Below are positions 36,180 through 43,613 of a DNA stretch of 64,000 nt, one piece after another. Every line of letters starts with the position of its first letter. Positions within the stretch are counted from its first letter, which is position 1. Under the pieces are notes generated by a model. The model saw only the letters and a program-made list of their open reading frames with translations. It did no database searches and was not told where the DNA came from. Both the position numbers and the translations under genes were made by a program. This DNA comes from a virus, in IMG/VR virus record IMGVR_UViG_3300018426_001942, positions 1-64,000 of that record; one strand, given 5' to 3'.

Positions 36180-36533
36180 ATGACAGACGTATTTGAAGAC
36201 ATTAATAAATTCGCAACGGCTTGCGATCAAGAACCGAGCGAAGCAAACTACAAAATGTATCTTGATTTAATTCGAGAAGAAGTAGGCGAACTAGAAGAAG
36301 CTATTGCAGAAAATGATAGAGTTGAACAATTAGATGCATTAATTGACATTCTTGTTGTTACATTAGGCGCCGTTCGAGCAGGAGGCTTTAAAGGGCAAGA
36401 TGCTTGGAAAGAAGTAATGGATACAAACTTTGCTAAGATTAATCCAGAGACAGGCAAAGTTATCAAACGAGAAGATGGTAAGGTACTAAAGCCAGAAGGC
36501 TGGAAGTCGCCAGAACTTACTAAATTTATCTAA
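36180..36533 (+). CDS. MazG-like nucleotide pyrophosphohydrolase
   Basis: A 117-residue all-alpha NTP pyrophosphohydrolase. The metal-binding pattern is visible: REEVGELEEAI (ExxE-type helix, residues about 31-42) and LDALIDILVVTLGAV (ExxD-type partner helix). The C-terminal tail NPETGKVIKREDGKVLKPEG is typical of the phage version. Such enzymes hydrolyse (d)NTPs to the monophosphate, either cleaning the nucleotide pool or lowering alarmone-like nucleotides; the substrate cannot be told. It is the last gene before an intergenic sigma70 promoter. Confidence 0.8.
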   Translation: MTDVFEDINKFATACDQEPSEANYKMYLDLIREEVGELEEAIAENDRVEQLDALIDILVVTLGAVRAGGFKGQDAWKEVMDTNFAKINPETGKVIKREDGKVLKPEGWKSPELTKFI

Positions 36534-36541
36534 AAAATCAC

Positions 36542-36570
36542 TTGACAACTCCGCATTTATATTGTATACT
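36542..36570 (+). promoter_or_regulatory. Sigma70-type promoter for the dexA/gp44 operon
   Basis: TTGACA (36542-36547), a 17-bp spacer and TATACT (36565-36570) lie in the intergenic gap. TATTGT (36560-36565) and ACAATA (36574-36579) form a 6-bp inverted repeat around the -10 element. AAGGAGAA and the ATG at 36600 follow. Confidence 0.8.
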
Positions 36571-36599
36571 AACACAATAAAAGTTTACAAGGAGAACTA

Positions 36600-36764
36600 A
36601 TGCGGATTCCTAATCAAAGCTCAGGTATTGGCACTACTGGACTTACAGGCGTAAGTCTTATGGTATTGCATATTACTGGGTATATCACAGGCTGGGCATG
36701 GCCTCTACTTTATATCATGCTTATTATTTCAGGTATCGGACAAGAAAATAGGAGAATGAACTAA
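36600..36764 (+). CDS. Small membrane protein, 54 aa
   Basis: First gene after the sigma70 promoter, with AAGGAG 6 nt before the ATG. A short polar, Gly/Ser-rich start is followed by hydrophobic residues 17-48 (VSLMVLHITGYITG, then AWPLLYIMLIISGIG), which could be one or two membrane helices, and a basic end (QENRRMN). The stop overlaps the dexA start (TAATG). No family recognised. Confidence 0.65.
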   Translation: MRIPNQSSGIGTTGLTGVSLMVLHITGYITGWAWPLLYIMLIISGIGQENRRMN

Positions 36765-37300
36765 TGATTCATGGCATGATCGACTTAGAAACCCTTGACA
36801 CTAGACCAAGTTGCACAGTTTTAAGTCTAGGTGCCGTGAAGTTTGATCCTACCAGTGATGCAGAACCACACAGCGAAATGTACTTTAAAATTTGTGTAGA
36901 CGATCAAGATAAACTTGGCAGAACTGTATCTGACAGTACGATTGAATGGTGGAGCAAACAAGATCCTAAAGTAATGGAAGAAGCGTTTGATCAAGAAAAC
37001 TGTATTACTGTTGAAGAAGCACTGAAGCAACTTAGCAAATGGTCAGTAGGTGTAGACACAATTTGGGGCCATGGTTATGGGTTTGACATAACTATTATTG
37101 AAGATATGTATAGGAATATTGGAAAACCTATACCTTGGAATTTTTGGCAGATTAAAGATAGCAGAACACTGTTTGGTTGTTGTGAAACAGATCCTAGAAA
37201 ACTACTAGGACAAAGTGATTTACACAATGCACTTGCTGATGCTTATTTTCAATCTAGAGGTGTGCAATTAGCATATAAAGAATTAGGACTTAAACGATGA
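36764..37300 (+). CDS. dexA: DexA-like 3'-5' DNA exonuclease
   Basis: A 178-residue DEDDh-type exonuclease. The acidic residues are visible: Asp7 and Glu9 (MIDLET), Asp108 (GHGYGFDITII), and His154 plus Asp159 (DLHNALADA). Family length and arrangement match T4 exonuclease A (DexA) and related Rv2179c-like nucleases. It would degrade DNA or RNA from the 3' end, supplying nucleotides or trimming ends. It is translationally coupled at both ends: TAATG upstream and ATGA with the clamp-loader gene. Confidence 0.85.
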   Translation: MIHGMIDLETLDTRPSCTVLSLGAVKFDPTSDAEPHSEMYFKICVDDQDKLGRTVSDSTIEWWSKQDPKVMEEAFDQENCITVEEALKQLSKWSVGVDTIWGHGYGFDITIIEDMYRNIGKPIPWNFWQIKDSRTLFGCCETDPRKLLGQSDLHNALADAYFQSRGVQLAYKELGLKR

Positions 37301-38211
37301 AAGAACTTTGGGTAGAAAAATATCGTCCAAAAAATGTAGATGGTTATGTATTTAGAGATGACGCACAAAAGAAGCAAGTACAACAGTGGATCAAAGATAA
37401 AACTATTCCGCACTTGCTTTTTAGTGGCAATGCTGGGATTGGTAAAACTACTCTTGCTAAATTACTTTTTAACGAACTTGATGTAAATGATCTAGACATA
37501 CTAGAAATTAACGCATCGCGAACAAACTCAGTAGATGATGTTCGTGATAAAATTGTAAACTTTGTACAGATGATCCCATTTGGGGACTTTAAGGTGGTGC
37601 TACTTGATGAGGCTGACTACTTATCTCCCAACGCTCAAGCGGCGTTGCGTGGTGTTATGGAAGAGTATCATACTACTTCTCGTTTCATTCTTACTTGTAA
37701 CTATCCAAATCGTATTATACCCGCTTTGCATAGTAGGTGTCAAGGTTTCCACATTGCTAAAATTGACCAAACTGAGTTCACAGCTAGAGTTGCTGAAATC
37801 CTTATTACCGAAGGTGTTACTCCTGATTTGGATACGCTCGATACCTATGTAAAAGCAACATATCCAGACTTGCGTAAGTGTATTAACACAGTACAAATGA
37901 ATGTGCAAGACAACAGTTTGCTAAAGCCTAATGAAGGTGACACGGGCGAAGCTGATTGGAAACTAGACATGGTCGAACTGTTTAAAGCAGGCAAAATTCA
38001 AGAAGCACGTAAAATGCTTTGTGGTGCTGTACGTCCAGAAGAGATGGAAGAAATTTATCGTTGGTTGTACGATAACATTGAGTTGTTCGGATCTGAGGAG
38101 CAACAAGACCAAGCTGTGCTAATTATTAAGCAGGGGTTAGTAGATCATACATTGGTCGTTGATCCAGAAATTAACTTAGCGGCAACGCTAATTAGACTAG
38201 CAAGATTATGA
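37297..38211 (+). CDS. 44: Sliding-clamp loader ATPase subunit (gp44)
   Basis: A 304-residue AAA+ clamp loader. It starts with ELWVEKYRPKNVDGYVF, the RFC-small-subunit opening. Walker A is at residues 44-51 (GNAGIGKT), Walker B is VVLLDEADYL, the sensor 1 region is ILTCNYPNR, and the SRC arginine-finger motif is LHSRCQGF. T4 gp44 (319 residues) forms the ATPase part of the gp44/62 complex that opens gp45. A separate gp62 partner was not seen in this window. It overlaps dexA by 4 nt and the next small gene by 4 nt. Confidence 0.93.
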   Translation: MKELWVEKYRPKNVDGYVFRDDAQKKQVQQWIKDKTIPHLLFSGNAGIGKTTLAKLLFNELDVNDLDILEINASRTNSVDDVRDKIVNFVQMIPFGDFKVVLLDEADYLSPNAQAALRGVMEEYHTTSRFILTCNYPNRIIPALHSRCQGFHIAKIDQTEFTARVAEILITEGVTPDLDTLDTYVKATYPDLRKCINTVQMNVQDNSLLKPNEGDTGEADWKLDMVELFKAGKIQEARKMLCGAVRPEEMEEIYRWLYDNIELFGSEEQQDQAVLIIKQGLVDHTLVVDPEINLAATLIRLARL

Positions 38212-38339
38212 GTGTAAAAAAAGATCTAAAAACTTTAGGATTAATTGCAGGTAAAAAGAAAACTAATCAATTAGTTAAAATTGGTATTACTATGTGGTTA
38301 GTACTTGGTTTTATTATTTTAACTAGTTTGGTAAAATAA
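38208..38339 (+). CDS. Small tail-anchored-like membrane protein, 43 aa
   Basis: Overlaps the gp44 stop (ATGA) and the ferredoxin start (TAATG). The first 24 residues are Lys-rich and the last 19 hydrophobic ([19 protein letters not shown]), so it looks like a C-terminally anchored inner-membrane peptide. Being embedded between two coupled genes supports that it is real. Function unknown. Confidence 0.55.
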   Translation: MSVKKDLKTLGLIAGKKKTNQLVKIGITMWLVLGFIILTSLVK

Positions 38340-38686
38340 TGAGCTATCTAGTTACAGATAATTGTATTAAATGCAAGCATACCGATTGCGTAGCTGTTTG
38401 CCCAGTAGATTGTTTTTATGAAGCAGAAAACTTTTTAGCAATTAATCCGGATGAATGCATAGACTGTGGTGTTTGTGTTCCTGAGTGTCCTGCTAATGCT
38501 ATAGTATCTGAATCAGAGCTTAGTCCAGAACTTAGAGAAAAGTGGGATGAAATTAATAGACGTGTTTCTGATTGGAACATAAACATAATAGATCAAAAGG
38601 AACCATTACCAGATGCAAAAGAATGGGATGAGTATCCTAACAAATACGAAGAATTCGGTATTATACCGGTTAAGGACATAACATGA
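38339..38686 (+). CDS. fdxA: 7Fe-type bacterial ferredoxin (FdxA)
   Basis: A 115-residue ferredoxin. Cysteines at 9, 12, 17, 21, 25, 40, 43, 46 and 50 ([19 protein letters not shown] and [17 protein letters not shown]) have the spacing of Azotobacter-type FdI, which carries one [3Fe-4S] and one [4Fe-4S] cluster. The C-terminal helix and tail ([19 protein letters not shown]) is also typical of the FdxA family of Proteobacteria. It transfers single low-potential electrons. It differs from the plant-type 2Fe-2S ferredoxins of cyanophages. A host-derived gene that supplies electrons to a phage or host reductase is inference. It shares an operon with gp44. Confidence 0.92.
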   Translation: MSYLVTDNCIKCKHTDCVAVCPVDCFYEAENFLAINPDECIDCGVCVPECPANAIVSESELSPELREKWDEINRRVSDWNINIIDQKEPLPDAKEWDEYPNKYEEFGIIPVKDIT

Positions 38687-38871
38687 GTAAAGGCAGTAAT
38701 CGTAGGCCCCAAAACATTTCCGATAAACAAATGACTGATAATTGGAATAGTATTTTTGGTAAAAAGAATTATAAAGAAGTACAGCAAGATATAACTGAAC
38801 TTAATAGCGACGGGAATCGCGATCGTGGAAGATACGGAGAGGATAAAATTAATGAACGTACGACTAGTTAG
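38683..38871 (+). CDS. Hypothetical basic protein, 62 aa
   Basis: Overlaps the ferredoxin stop by 4 nt (ATGA) and the thyX start by 20 nt. It is polar, with no hydrophobic core: [20 protein letters not shown] at the start and [17 protein letters not shown] near the end. Probably disordered. The tight coupling supports translation; function unknown. Confidence 0.6.
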   Translation: MSKGSNRRPQNISDKQMTDNWNSIFGKKNYKEVQQDITELNSDGNRDRGRYGEDKINERTTS

Positions 38872-39547
38872 TTACACAAAACCAACTGAAGACTTTGTTG
38901 CTGAAGGTATGAACAGCGACGATTTATTAGACCTTGTAGCATTTTGTGCTAGGGTTTCAAACCCTGCAAATCAAATGAACTCAGAAACAAGTGAAAAACT
39001 TGTAAAATATTTAATTAAACATGCACACTGGTCACCGCTTGAGATGGTAAATGCTTGTTTAGAAATAGATACTACTCGTGATATTGCACATCAGATTGTG
39101 CGTCATCGTAGTTTTGCCTTTCAAGAGTTTAGTCAACGTTATGCAGAGCCGGGACAAATGGGCGATGAAGTCTTTATTACTAGTGAAGCTCGGTTGCAGG
39201 ATAATAAAAACAGACAAAATTCTATTGAACTTGATATGGCACAAGAAGGTATGGCTGAACTTATGGTAAAATGGGAAGAATTACAACAGGATGTAATATT
39301 CACAGCAGGCCGAGCTTATGATTGGGCTATTGAAAACGGTATTGCAAAAGAAGTAGCTCGCAAAGTATTACCAGAAGGACTTACTAAAACACGATTGTAT
39401 ATGAATGGTACACTACGTAGCTGGATTCACTACATAGAATTAAGAGGTGCTAACGGCACACAAAAAGAGCATATGGAAATTGCTCATGCTTGTGCAGAAG
39501 TTATTGCAAAAATTTTCCCACTAGCTGAAGAATTGAAAGGGGCATAA
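38852..39547 (+). CDS. thyX: Flavin-dependent thymidylate synthase ThyX
   Basis: A 231-residue ThyX. The ThyX motif RHRxxxxxxxS is residues 84-94 (RHRSFAFQEFSQRY), with Arg96 following. ALso seen are the substrate-binding helix HWSPLEMVNACLEI and the C-terminal LRSWIHYIELRG and HMEIAHACAEV. It methylates dUMP to dTMP using FAD, NADPH and methylene-tetrahydrofolate. The ATG at 38852 is chosen because GGAGAGGA precedes it; an upstream in-frame start at 38825 lies inside the previous gene and lacks a ribosome site. The stop is inside a terminator hairpin. Confidence 0.93.
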   Translation: MNVRLVSYTKPTEDFVAEGMNSDDLLDLVAFCARVSNPANQMNSETSEKLVKYLIKHAHWSPLEMVNACLEIDTTRDIAHQIVRHRSFAFQEFSQRYAEPGQMGDEVFITSEARLQDNKNRQNSIELDMAQEGMAELMVKWEELQQDVIFTAGRAYDWAIENGIAKEVARKVLPEGLTKTRLYMNGTLRSWIHYIELRGANGTQKEHMEIAHACAEVIAKIFPLAEELKGA

Positions 39548-39557
39548 AGCCCCTTTC
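39535..39557. terminator. Bidirectional hairpin terminator between thyX and phoH
   Basis: GAAAGGGGC (39535-39543) and GCCCCTTTC (39549-39557) form a perfect 9-bp stem around ATAAA. It lies exactly between the convergent stops of thyX and phoH. The U-tract is weak on both sides. Confidence 0.75.
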
Positions 39558-39558
39558 A

Positions 39559-40281
39559 TTATTCGTCTCCATATATTTGGAGTACTTCTTTTACAGCTTT
39601 ATGTCTTTCTATATCTCCCTGTTCGAACTGGACTATGTCCAAATAAGATACATTACTTGTTTGCAACAGTTTCATAAAATCTAATAAACCGTTGTCCTTT
39701 AGCCTATCAGCTTGTGCTAAGTCGCCTGTAACGGCCATCATTGAGCCTTCGCCTAGTCTAGTAAGTAACATTTTCATTTGGTTTTGTGTGGTATTTTGCA
39801 TTTCGTCAGCTAATATAAAACTCCTTTTAAATGTTCGACCACGCATATATGCTAAAGGCGCAATCTCTATAATTTGTTCTTCGATCATGCCTTCTATTTC
39901 TCTCGCACTAAAATAGTCTCTTAGTACGTCAAAGATAGGTCTTGTCCAAGGTGCCATTTTTTGTTCTAATGTACCTGGTAAGAATCCTAGATCTTCGTCT
40001 GCGCTTACAGCGGGCCTAGTTACAATTATTTTATCTATTACGCCTTGTTTAAATAGTTTTACAGCAACTTGCACAGCCAAAAGAGTTTTGCCTGTTCCTG
40101 CAGGACCTACGCCAAAGACTATGTCTTTTGATTGGTCGAGCAACTTTAACACGTATGCTTCTTGGTTTCTATTTCTGGGTAATATTTGTATTTCTTTAGA
40201 TTGTTTTTTGTGAAAATTAATGTCTACGACATTTTGAAAGTTTGGATTTGCGTTATTACGCTGTTTCCTTTTTGCTCCCAT
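39559..40281 (-). CDS. phoH: PhoH-like P-loop ATPase
   Basis: A 240-residue PhoH-family protein. The Walker A motif GPAGTGKT is at residues 59-66, a helicase-like VTRPAVSADEDLGFLPG block follows, and the Walker B region is ILADEMQNTT, with a TGDLAQAD motif after it. The start at 40281 is chosen because AGGAGG precedes it; the longer frame to 40338 lacks a site. PhoH is widespread in marine phages and linked by some authors to phosphate stress, although its molecular job (possible RNA-related ATPase) is unsettled. It is transcribed away from the gene at 40407, and a palindrome lies in its leader. Confidence 0.9.
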   Translation of the reverse strand: MGAKRKQRNNANPNFQNVVDINFHKKQSKEIQILPRNRNQEAYVLKLLDQSKDIVFGVGPAGTGKTLLAVQVAVKLFKQGVIDKIIVTRPAVSADEDLGFLPGTLEQKMAPWTRPIFDVLRDYFSAREIEGMIEEQIIEIAPLAYMRGRTFKRSFILADEMQNTTQNQMKMLLTRLGEGSMMAVTGDLAQADRLKDNGLLDFMKLLQTSNVSYLDIVQFEQGDIERHKAVKEVLQIYGDE

Positions 40282-40303
40282 TAAGTTTCCTCCTATGGAA
40301 TAG

Positions 40304-40324
40304 TGTACAATGACATATTGTACA
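40304..40324. promoter_or_regulatory. Operator-like palindrome upstream of phoH
   Basis: TGTACAAT (40304-40311) and ATTGTACA (40317-40324) are exact 8-bp inverted repeats around GACAT. They lie 23-43 nt upstream of the phoH ATG on the minus strand, so they could be an operator or a leader hairpin. Confidence 0.5.
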
Positions 40325-40379
40325 AAAGTATTTACCATTTGATCAGCAGAGAAAAACTGTCTGTTATGATCTTAAATAC

Positions 40380-40387
40380 GATAAATA
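40380..40387 (+). promoter_or_regulatory. Candidate late promoter GATAAATA
   Basis: Ends 19 nt before the ATG at 40407, with CGGAGAG between. Confidence 0.6.
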
Positions 40388-40406
40388 AGTATAGCGGAGA
40401 GTACAA

Positions 40407-40919
40407 ATGCAAGATACTTTAGATATTATAAAAAATGTTGAAAACATATATAATAGCGATTCGGCGTTTCAAATCTTAAAAGACTTTGAAAGAGTGCTAG
40501 ATGAACTAGACCTGTATGTATATGATAACTGGCAAGATGGTGAATTATTACAAGGTCCTGATATAACAAGACATTGGGTATCTTGTAAGTTTATGTGGGA
40601 TCGGAACAACATGCCAGATCCTATGGGTGGCAAGCGTTTAGTAGATTATGATTGCAAAGTTTCTTATCAAAAAGATGATATAATTGTACCCCGTAAAATT
40701 AAGAAACCTAGCGACATGCGTGACGGCACTAAAAAAGGTAAACTTGATCGTAAACCTATATGGATTGTAAACATTGAAATGCCTAAGAGTTTACTTGCAG
40801 ATATTTACGGTGGTTACAAAGAGCAAGTTACTGAACCTGCTGTTCCAGCAACAGCACAACAAGAGCCACAGCAAGCCGACGTAGAAGCAACACCTGAACC
40901 AGCAGGAGAATTAGCCTAA
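40407..40919 (+). CDS. Conserved phage hypothetical, 170 aa
   Basis: A 170-residue protein with helical N-terminus and a conserved-looking core (HWVSCKFMWDRNNMPDPMGGK, about residues 55-75, then KKPSDMRDGTKKGKLDRKP and PIWIVNIEMPKSL). The last 30 residues are Ala/Pro/Glu/Gln-rich and flexible. The core resembles a conserved virion-associated protein of marine T4-like phages, which I cannot name with certainty. It has its own GATAAATA word and ribosome site. The stop overlaps the next ATG. Confidence 0.65.
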   Translation: MQDTLDIIKNVENIYNSDSAFQILKDFERVLDELDLYVYDNWQDGELLQGPDITRHWVSCKFMWDRNNMPDPMGGKRLVDYDCKVSYQKDDIIVPRKIKKPSDMRDGTKKGKLDRKPIWIVNIEMPKSLLADIYGGYKEQVTEPAVPATAQQEPQQADVEATPEPAGELA

Positions 40920-41638
40920 TGGGTTTACTTAAATCAGATTTAAAAAACATGGTCTACGACATTTTTGAAATTGATAGTTTCAAATCAAAAATGGGGGAAG
41001 ATAAAGACATAGTAACATTAGCATTTAGTGTTAAGGAAAAAGAAGCGGCTAATGATCTAATGAATTTTTTAGAAAAAGGGTATGACTTTGTTTTAGATGC
41101 TGATGCTACACCAGGCGAACAAAGTGATGGCACATATAAAGTTTTTGTAGAAGTAGAAAGATCAAAACATATTCCAGAACAAGTTATGGAAATTGCAGAC
41201 GGTGTTTGTAAACTGTCTGACATAGAAAGTTTAAAATTTAGATACTACAAAAATTTTAAATCAAAAGATCTTACGCAAGATAGTCTTGCAGAAGAGATTC
41301 CATTAGACAGTAATACTTACGATATTAAAATCCAAGAAACACGTCTAAATAATTACAAAGATTTCTTTAACAAAAGTTACTTAGAAGAATCGTATATGAC
41401 AGGTGACGTACTAACACTTAAAAAAGTGTATGCAGAACCAATCCAATTTAGAGTCATTGATTTTGGAGAAACGATAAACACTATCGCAAACATAAACGAA
41501 AGAGTTAATACAGATGATTTTGCTGAAATTATCTTTTTAAGTAAATACCTTGGCGATTACAACATTACTAAATATGGTAATAAACTATCGCTAGATAATA
41601 GTAACAATACACTAGTTGTAGAAAGACTACGTAAGTAG
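40919..41638 (+). CDS. Conserved phage hypothetical, 239 aa
   Basis: Coupled to the upstream gene by TAATG. The N-terminal half is alpha/beta (MGLLKSDLKNMVYDIFEIDS, then YKVFVEVERSKHIPEQVME) and the C-terminal half includes DVLTLKKVYAEPIQFRVIDF and an Asn-rich tail. No motif recognised. The pair 40407/40919 looks like a conserved late operon next to lysis genes. Confidence 0.6.
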   Translation: MGLLKSDLKNMVYDIFEIDSFKSKMGEDKDIVTLAFSVKEKEAANDLMNFLEKGYDFVLDADATPGEQSDGTYKVFVEVERSKHIPEQVMEIADGVCKLSDIESLKFRYYKNFKSKDLTQDSLAEEIPLDSNTYDIKIQETRLNNYKDFFNKSYLEESYMTGDVLTLKKVYAEPIQFRVIDFGETINTIANINERVNTDDFAEIIFLSKYLGDYNITKYGNKLSLDNSNNTLVVERLRK

Positions 41639-41655
41639 CATTAACAGGAAGAAAT

Positions 41656-42525
41656 ATGGACTTTGAATTCACTAGAGATCACCTTGCAAAAATAATCCCA
41701 GGAAATAAAGATGTGGATAAGTGGTATGATGCTTTGATAGCAATTATGCCTAAATATGAAATTAATACTAAGCGAAGAGTAGCACACTTTTTAAGTCAAT
41801 GTGCTCATGAAAGTGGAAACTTCAAAAGTTTACAAGAAAATCTAAATTATAGTGAAAAAGCATTAAATGCTGTATTTGGTCGCTACTTTGGTGCGCCGCC
41901 AAAGCGTAATGCTGCTGAATATGCAAGAAACCCAGAGAAAATTGCAAACTATGTATACATGGACGAGTTCCGTAAATACAAGATGGGCAATGTTAAAGAA
42001 GGCGACGGTTGGTTGTTCCGTGGTCGTGGTTTAAAACAGTTAACTGGACGTGAGAATTATACACGGTTTGGAGCATCAGTTAATATGTCTGCCGAAGAAG
42101 CAGCTGTGTATGTTGCTACAGAAAAAGGTGCTGTTGAATCAGCATGCTGGTTCTGGGATACAAACAACTTAAACAGCATTGCTGATACTGATGACGTTGT
42201 TAAAATGACTAAGAAAATTAACGGTGGTAACATTGGGTTAGCCGATCGTCAAAAACGTTATGTATCTGCAATGGAAATTTTAGGCAACCCTGTAAGTATT
42301 GCAGATGATAATGGAGACGATGACTTTGATATTGATGATATCGGAGTGCTCCGCAAAGGTTGCAGAGGTGAAGGTGTAAAAATGATGCAAGAAGCACTAG
42401 GTATTAGTGCTGATGGTATTTTTGGACCTGGCACAGAACGTGTATTAAAAGAGTGGCAAGCAAGCAAAGGCCTAGTAGCTGACGGCATTGCTGGTCCTGC
42501 TACACTCGGAGAACTATTAGGATAA
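41656..42525 (+). CDS. Endolysin: GH19 chitinase-like lysozyme with peptidoglycan-binding domain
   Basis: A 289-residue enzyme. Residues 1-205 carry the glycoside hydrolase 19 lysozyme fold: catalytic-acid region QCAHESGNF (Glu52), GRGLKQLTGRENY near residue 123, and VKMTKKINGGNIGLADRQ. Residues about 228-289 are a PG_binding_1 domain (RKGCRGEGVKMMQEALG, then DGIFGPGTERVLKEWQ and DGIAGPATLGEL). It cuts the glycan chain of the cell wall at the end of infection. No signal peptide is seen, so a holin is needed for release. It has AGGAAG 7 nt before the ATG. Confidence 0.92.
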   Translation: MDFEFTRDHLAKIIPGNKDVDKWYDALIAIMPKYEINTKRRVAHFLSQCAHESGNFKSLQENLNYSEKALNAVFGRYFGAPPKRNAAEYARNPEKIANYVYMDEFRKYKMGNVKEGDGWLFRGRGLKQLTGRENYTRFGASVNMSAEEAAVYVATEKGAVESACWFWDTNNLNSIADTDDVVKMTKKINGGNIGLADRQKRYVSAMEILGNPVSIADDNGDDDFDIDDIGVLRKGCRGEGVKMMQEALGISADGIFGPGTERVLKEWQASKGLVADGIAGPATLGELLG

Positions 42526-42529
42526 AATT

Positions 42530-42760
42530 ATGTATGTAGATGTTATTATGCAAGTACTGAAAGATCATTTCGGTGCTGAAAAAGAGTTCACTCCCGCAAG
42601 TCATTTTTTAGATGATCTAGACGGAGATGAGATAGATATAGTTGATGTTGTAGTGCAAGTTACTAAAAAACTTGATATTGAAATTCCAGAAGAGGAAACA
42701 TTTGATATTGGTACTGTACAAGATCTAATTGAAGTAGTAGGCAAACACGTTAATGTTTAG
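42530..42760 (+). CDS. Acyl-carrier-protein-like protein lacking the phosphopantetheine serine
   Basis: A 76-residue protein whose length and pattern match ACP: FLDDLDGDEIDIVDVVVQV corresponds to the FVEDLGADSLDTVELVMAL helix II region, and IEIPEEETFDIGTVQDLIEV to the [20 protein letters not shown] end. The attachment Ser of DSL is replaced by Glu34 (DEI), so the protein should not carry an acyl arm. It lies 4 nt after the endolysin and overlaps the i-spanin gene by 8 nt. It may act as a decoy or partner-binding protein; that is inference. Confidence 0.75.
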   Translation: MYVDVIMQVLKDHFGAEKEFTPASHFLDDLDGDEIDIVDVVVQVTKKLDIEIPEEETFDIGTVQDLIEVVGKHVNV

Positions 42761-43238
42761 TAGTCTAAGAATTGCAATATTTTTAATTATCCTTGCTAGT
42801 GCAGGCGGTGGCTTCTGGTATGTCAAGAAGTTACAAAGCGACCTTGACACAGCAAAGATGAATATTGTAAAACTTGAGGATGGAATACAGGAACAACAAG
42901 CACTAATAGAACAACAACAAAGAGACTTTGAAGCCATTACTCAGGTACGTAATGACTTAGAAGATGTAAATAGAATGTTACAGACAAATATCAATAATTT
43001 AAATGAAAAATTTAACCAGTTGAATGCGTCTGGAGTAGAAAGAGATATAGGCGCTTTATCAGTTGAAAGACCATTAAGTATAGAGCGTATATTAAATAAA
43101 GATGAAGTTAATGAAAGACGTTGCTTTGAAATAATAGGTGGCGCCGAATTAACCGAAGAGGAGTTAAATGCTACAAAGAAGTCACAGATCAACACTGTTT
43201 GTCCTGAGCTTGCTAATCCTAACTACGTCCCTTATTAG
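42753..43238 (+). CDS. Inner-membrane spanin (Rz-like)
   Basis: A 161-residue protein with an N-terminal membrane anchor (residues 4-24, LRIAIFLIILASAGGGFWYV) followed by a long coiled coil (residues 28-90, e.g. QEQQALIEQQQRDFEAITQV) reaching into the periplasm. The 3' end overlaps the o-spanin gene in another frame by 71 nt. This is the arrangement of lambda Rz/Rz1. Together the pair fuses inner and outer membrane in the last lysis step. Confidence 0.85.
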   Translation: MFSSLRIAIFLIILASAGGGFWYVKKLQSDLDTAKMNIVKLEDGIQEQQALIEQQQRDFEAITQVRNDLEDVNRMLQTNINNLNEKFNQLNASGVERDIGALSVERPLSIERILNKDEVNERRCFEIIGGAELTEEELNATKKSQINTVCPELANPNYVPY

Positions 43239-43557
43239 TGGATGTAGTACTATCAAGCCAGTTGAAGTATTAAAAACAGAAGTTGCAAGACAGCCGTTAA
43301 ATTTACCTCTACCCGAACCTGCACAACTGGAAGAAGTTCGCTGGATTATAATTAACAGAGAAAATGCAGAGCAGGTTTTTGCAGATCTAGAAGCAAAAGG
43401 TATTGACCCTGTGCTAATAGGTTTGACCGATGAAAACTATGAAAACTTTAGAATGAATTATGCACAAATACGTGCATACATGCTAAAGCAAAATAGAATT
43501 ATAGATGCTTACAAAGAATATTACGAAAGTGAGCAAGAAGAAACACAACCTGAATAG
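43168..43557 (+). CDS. Outer-membrane spanin lipoprotein (Rz1-like)
   Basis: A 129-residue protein that starts inside the i-spanin gene. It has a basic start, a hydrophobic stretch (residues 9-22), and a lipobox LISGC with Cys26 as the acylated residue. The mature part is Pro-rich at first (LPLPEPAQLEE) and then charged and helical. Longer than lambda Rz1, but nesting and lipobox are decisive. It is the outer partner of the i-spanin. Confidence 0.85.
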   Translation: MLQRSHRSTLFVLSLLILTTSLISGCSTIKPVEVLKTEVARQPLNLPLPEPAQLEEVRWIIINRENAEQVFADLEAKGIDPVLIGLTDENYENFRMNYAQIRAYMLKQNRIIDAYKEYYESEQEETQPE

Positions 43558-43558
43558 G

Positions 43559-43587
43559 TTGACATAAATACATTAGTGTTATATAAT
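43559..43587 (+). promoter_or_regulatory. Consensus sigma70 promoter of iscU
   Basis: TTGACA (43559-43564), 17 bp and TATAAT (43582-43587): a perfect consensus. A CATAAATA word (43563-43570) overlaps the -35 region, so late transcription from here is also possible. The iscU ATG follows at 43614. Confidence 0.85.
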
Positions 43588-43597
43588 ATACACTAAT
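43572..43597. repeat. Operator-like inverted repeat flanking the iscU -10 box
   Basis: ATTAGTGT (43572-43579) and ACACTAAT (43590-43597) are exact 8-bp inverted repeats around a 10-bp spacer that contains the TATAAT box. A protein bound here would block RNA polymerase. Confidence 0.6.
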
Positions 43598-43613
43598 TAA
43601 TTTTCAATACATT

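Noticed and set aside
38339-38686. Photosynthetic (plant-type) ferredoxin of a cyanophage
   Set aside because: The Cys spacing is that of a bacterial 7Fe ferredoxin, not a 2Fe-2S one, and no photosystem gene is present.
40282-40338. 19-codon N-terminal extension of phoH
   Set aside because: No ribosome site; AGGAGG directly precedes the ATG at 40281, and the extension covers the palindrome.
42843-42872. TTGACA in the i-spanin gene as promoter
   Set aside because: The -10 at 16 bp (TGTAAA) is poor and the site has no sensible gene directly downstream.
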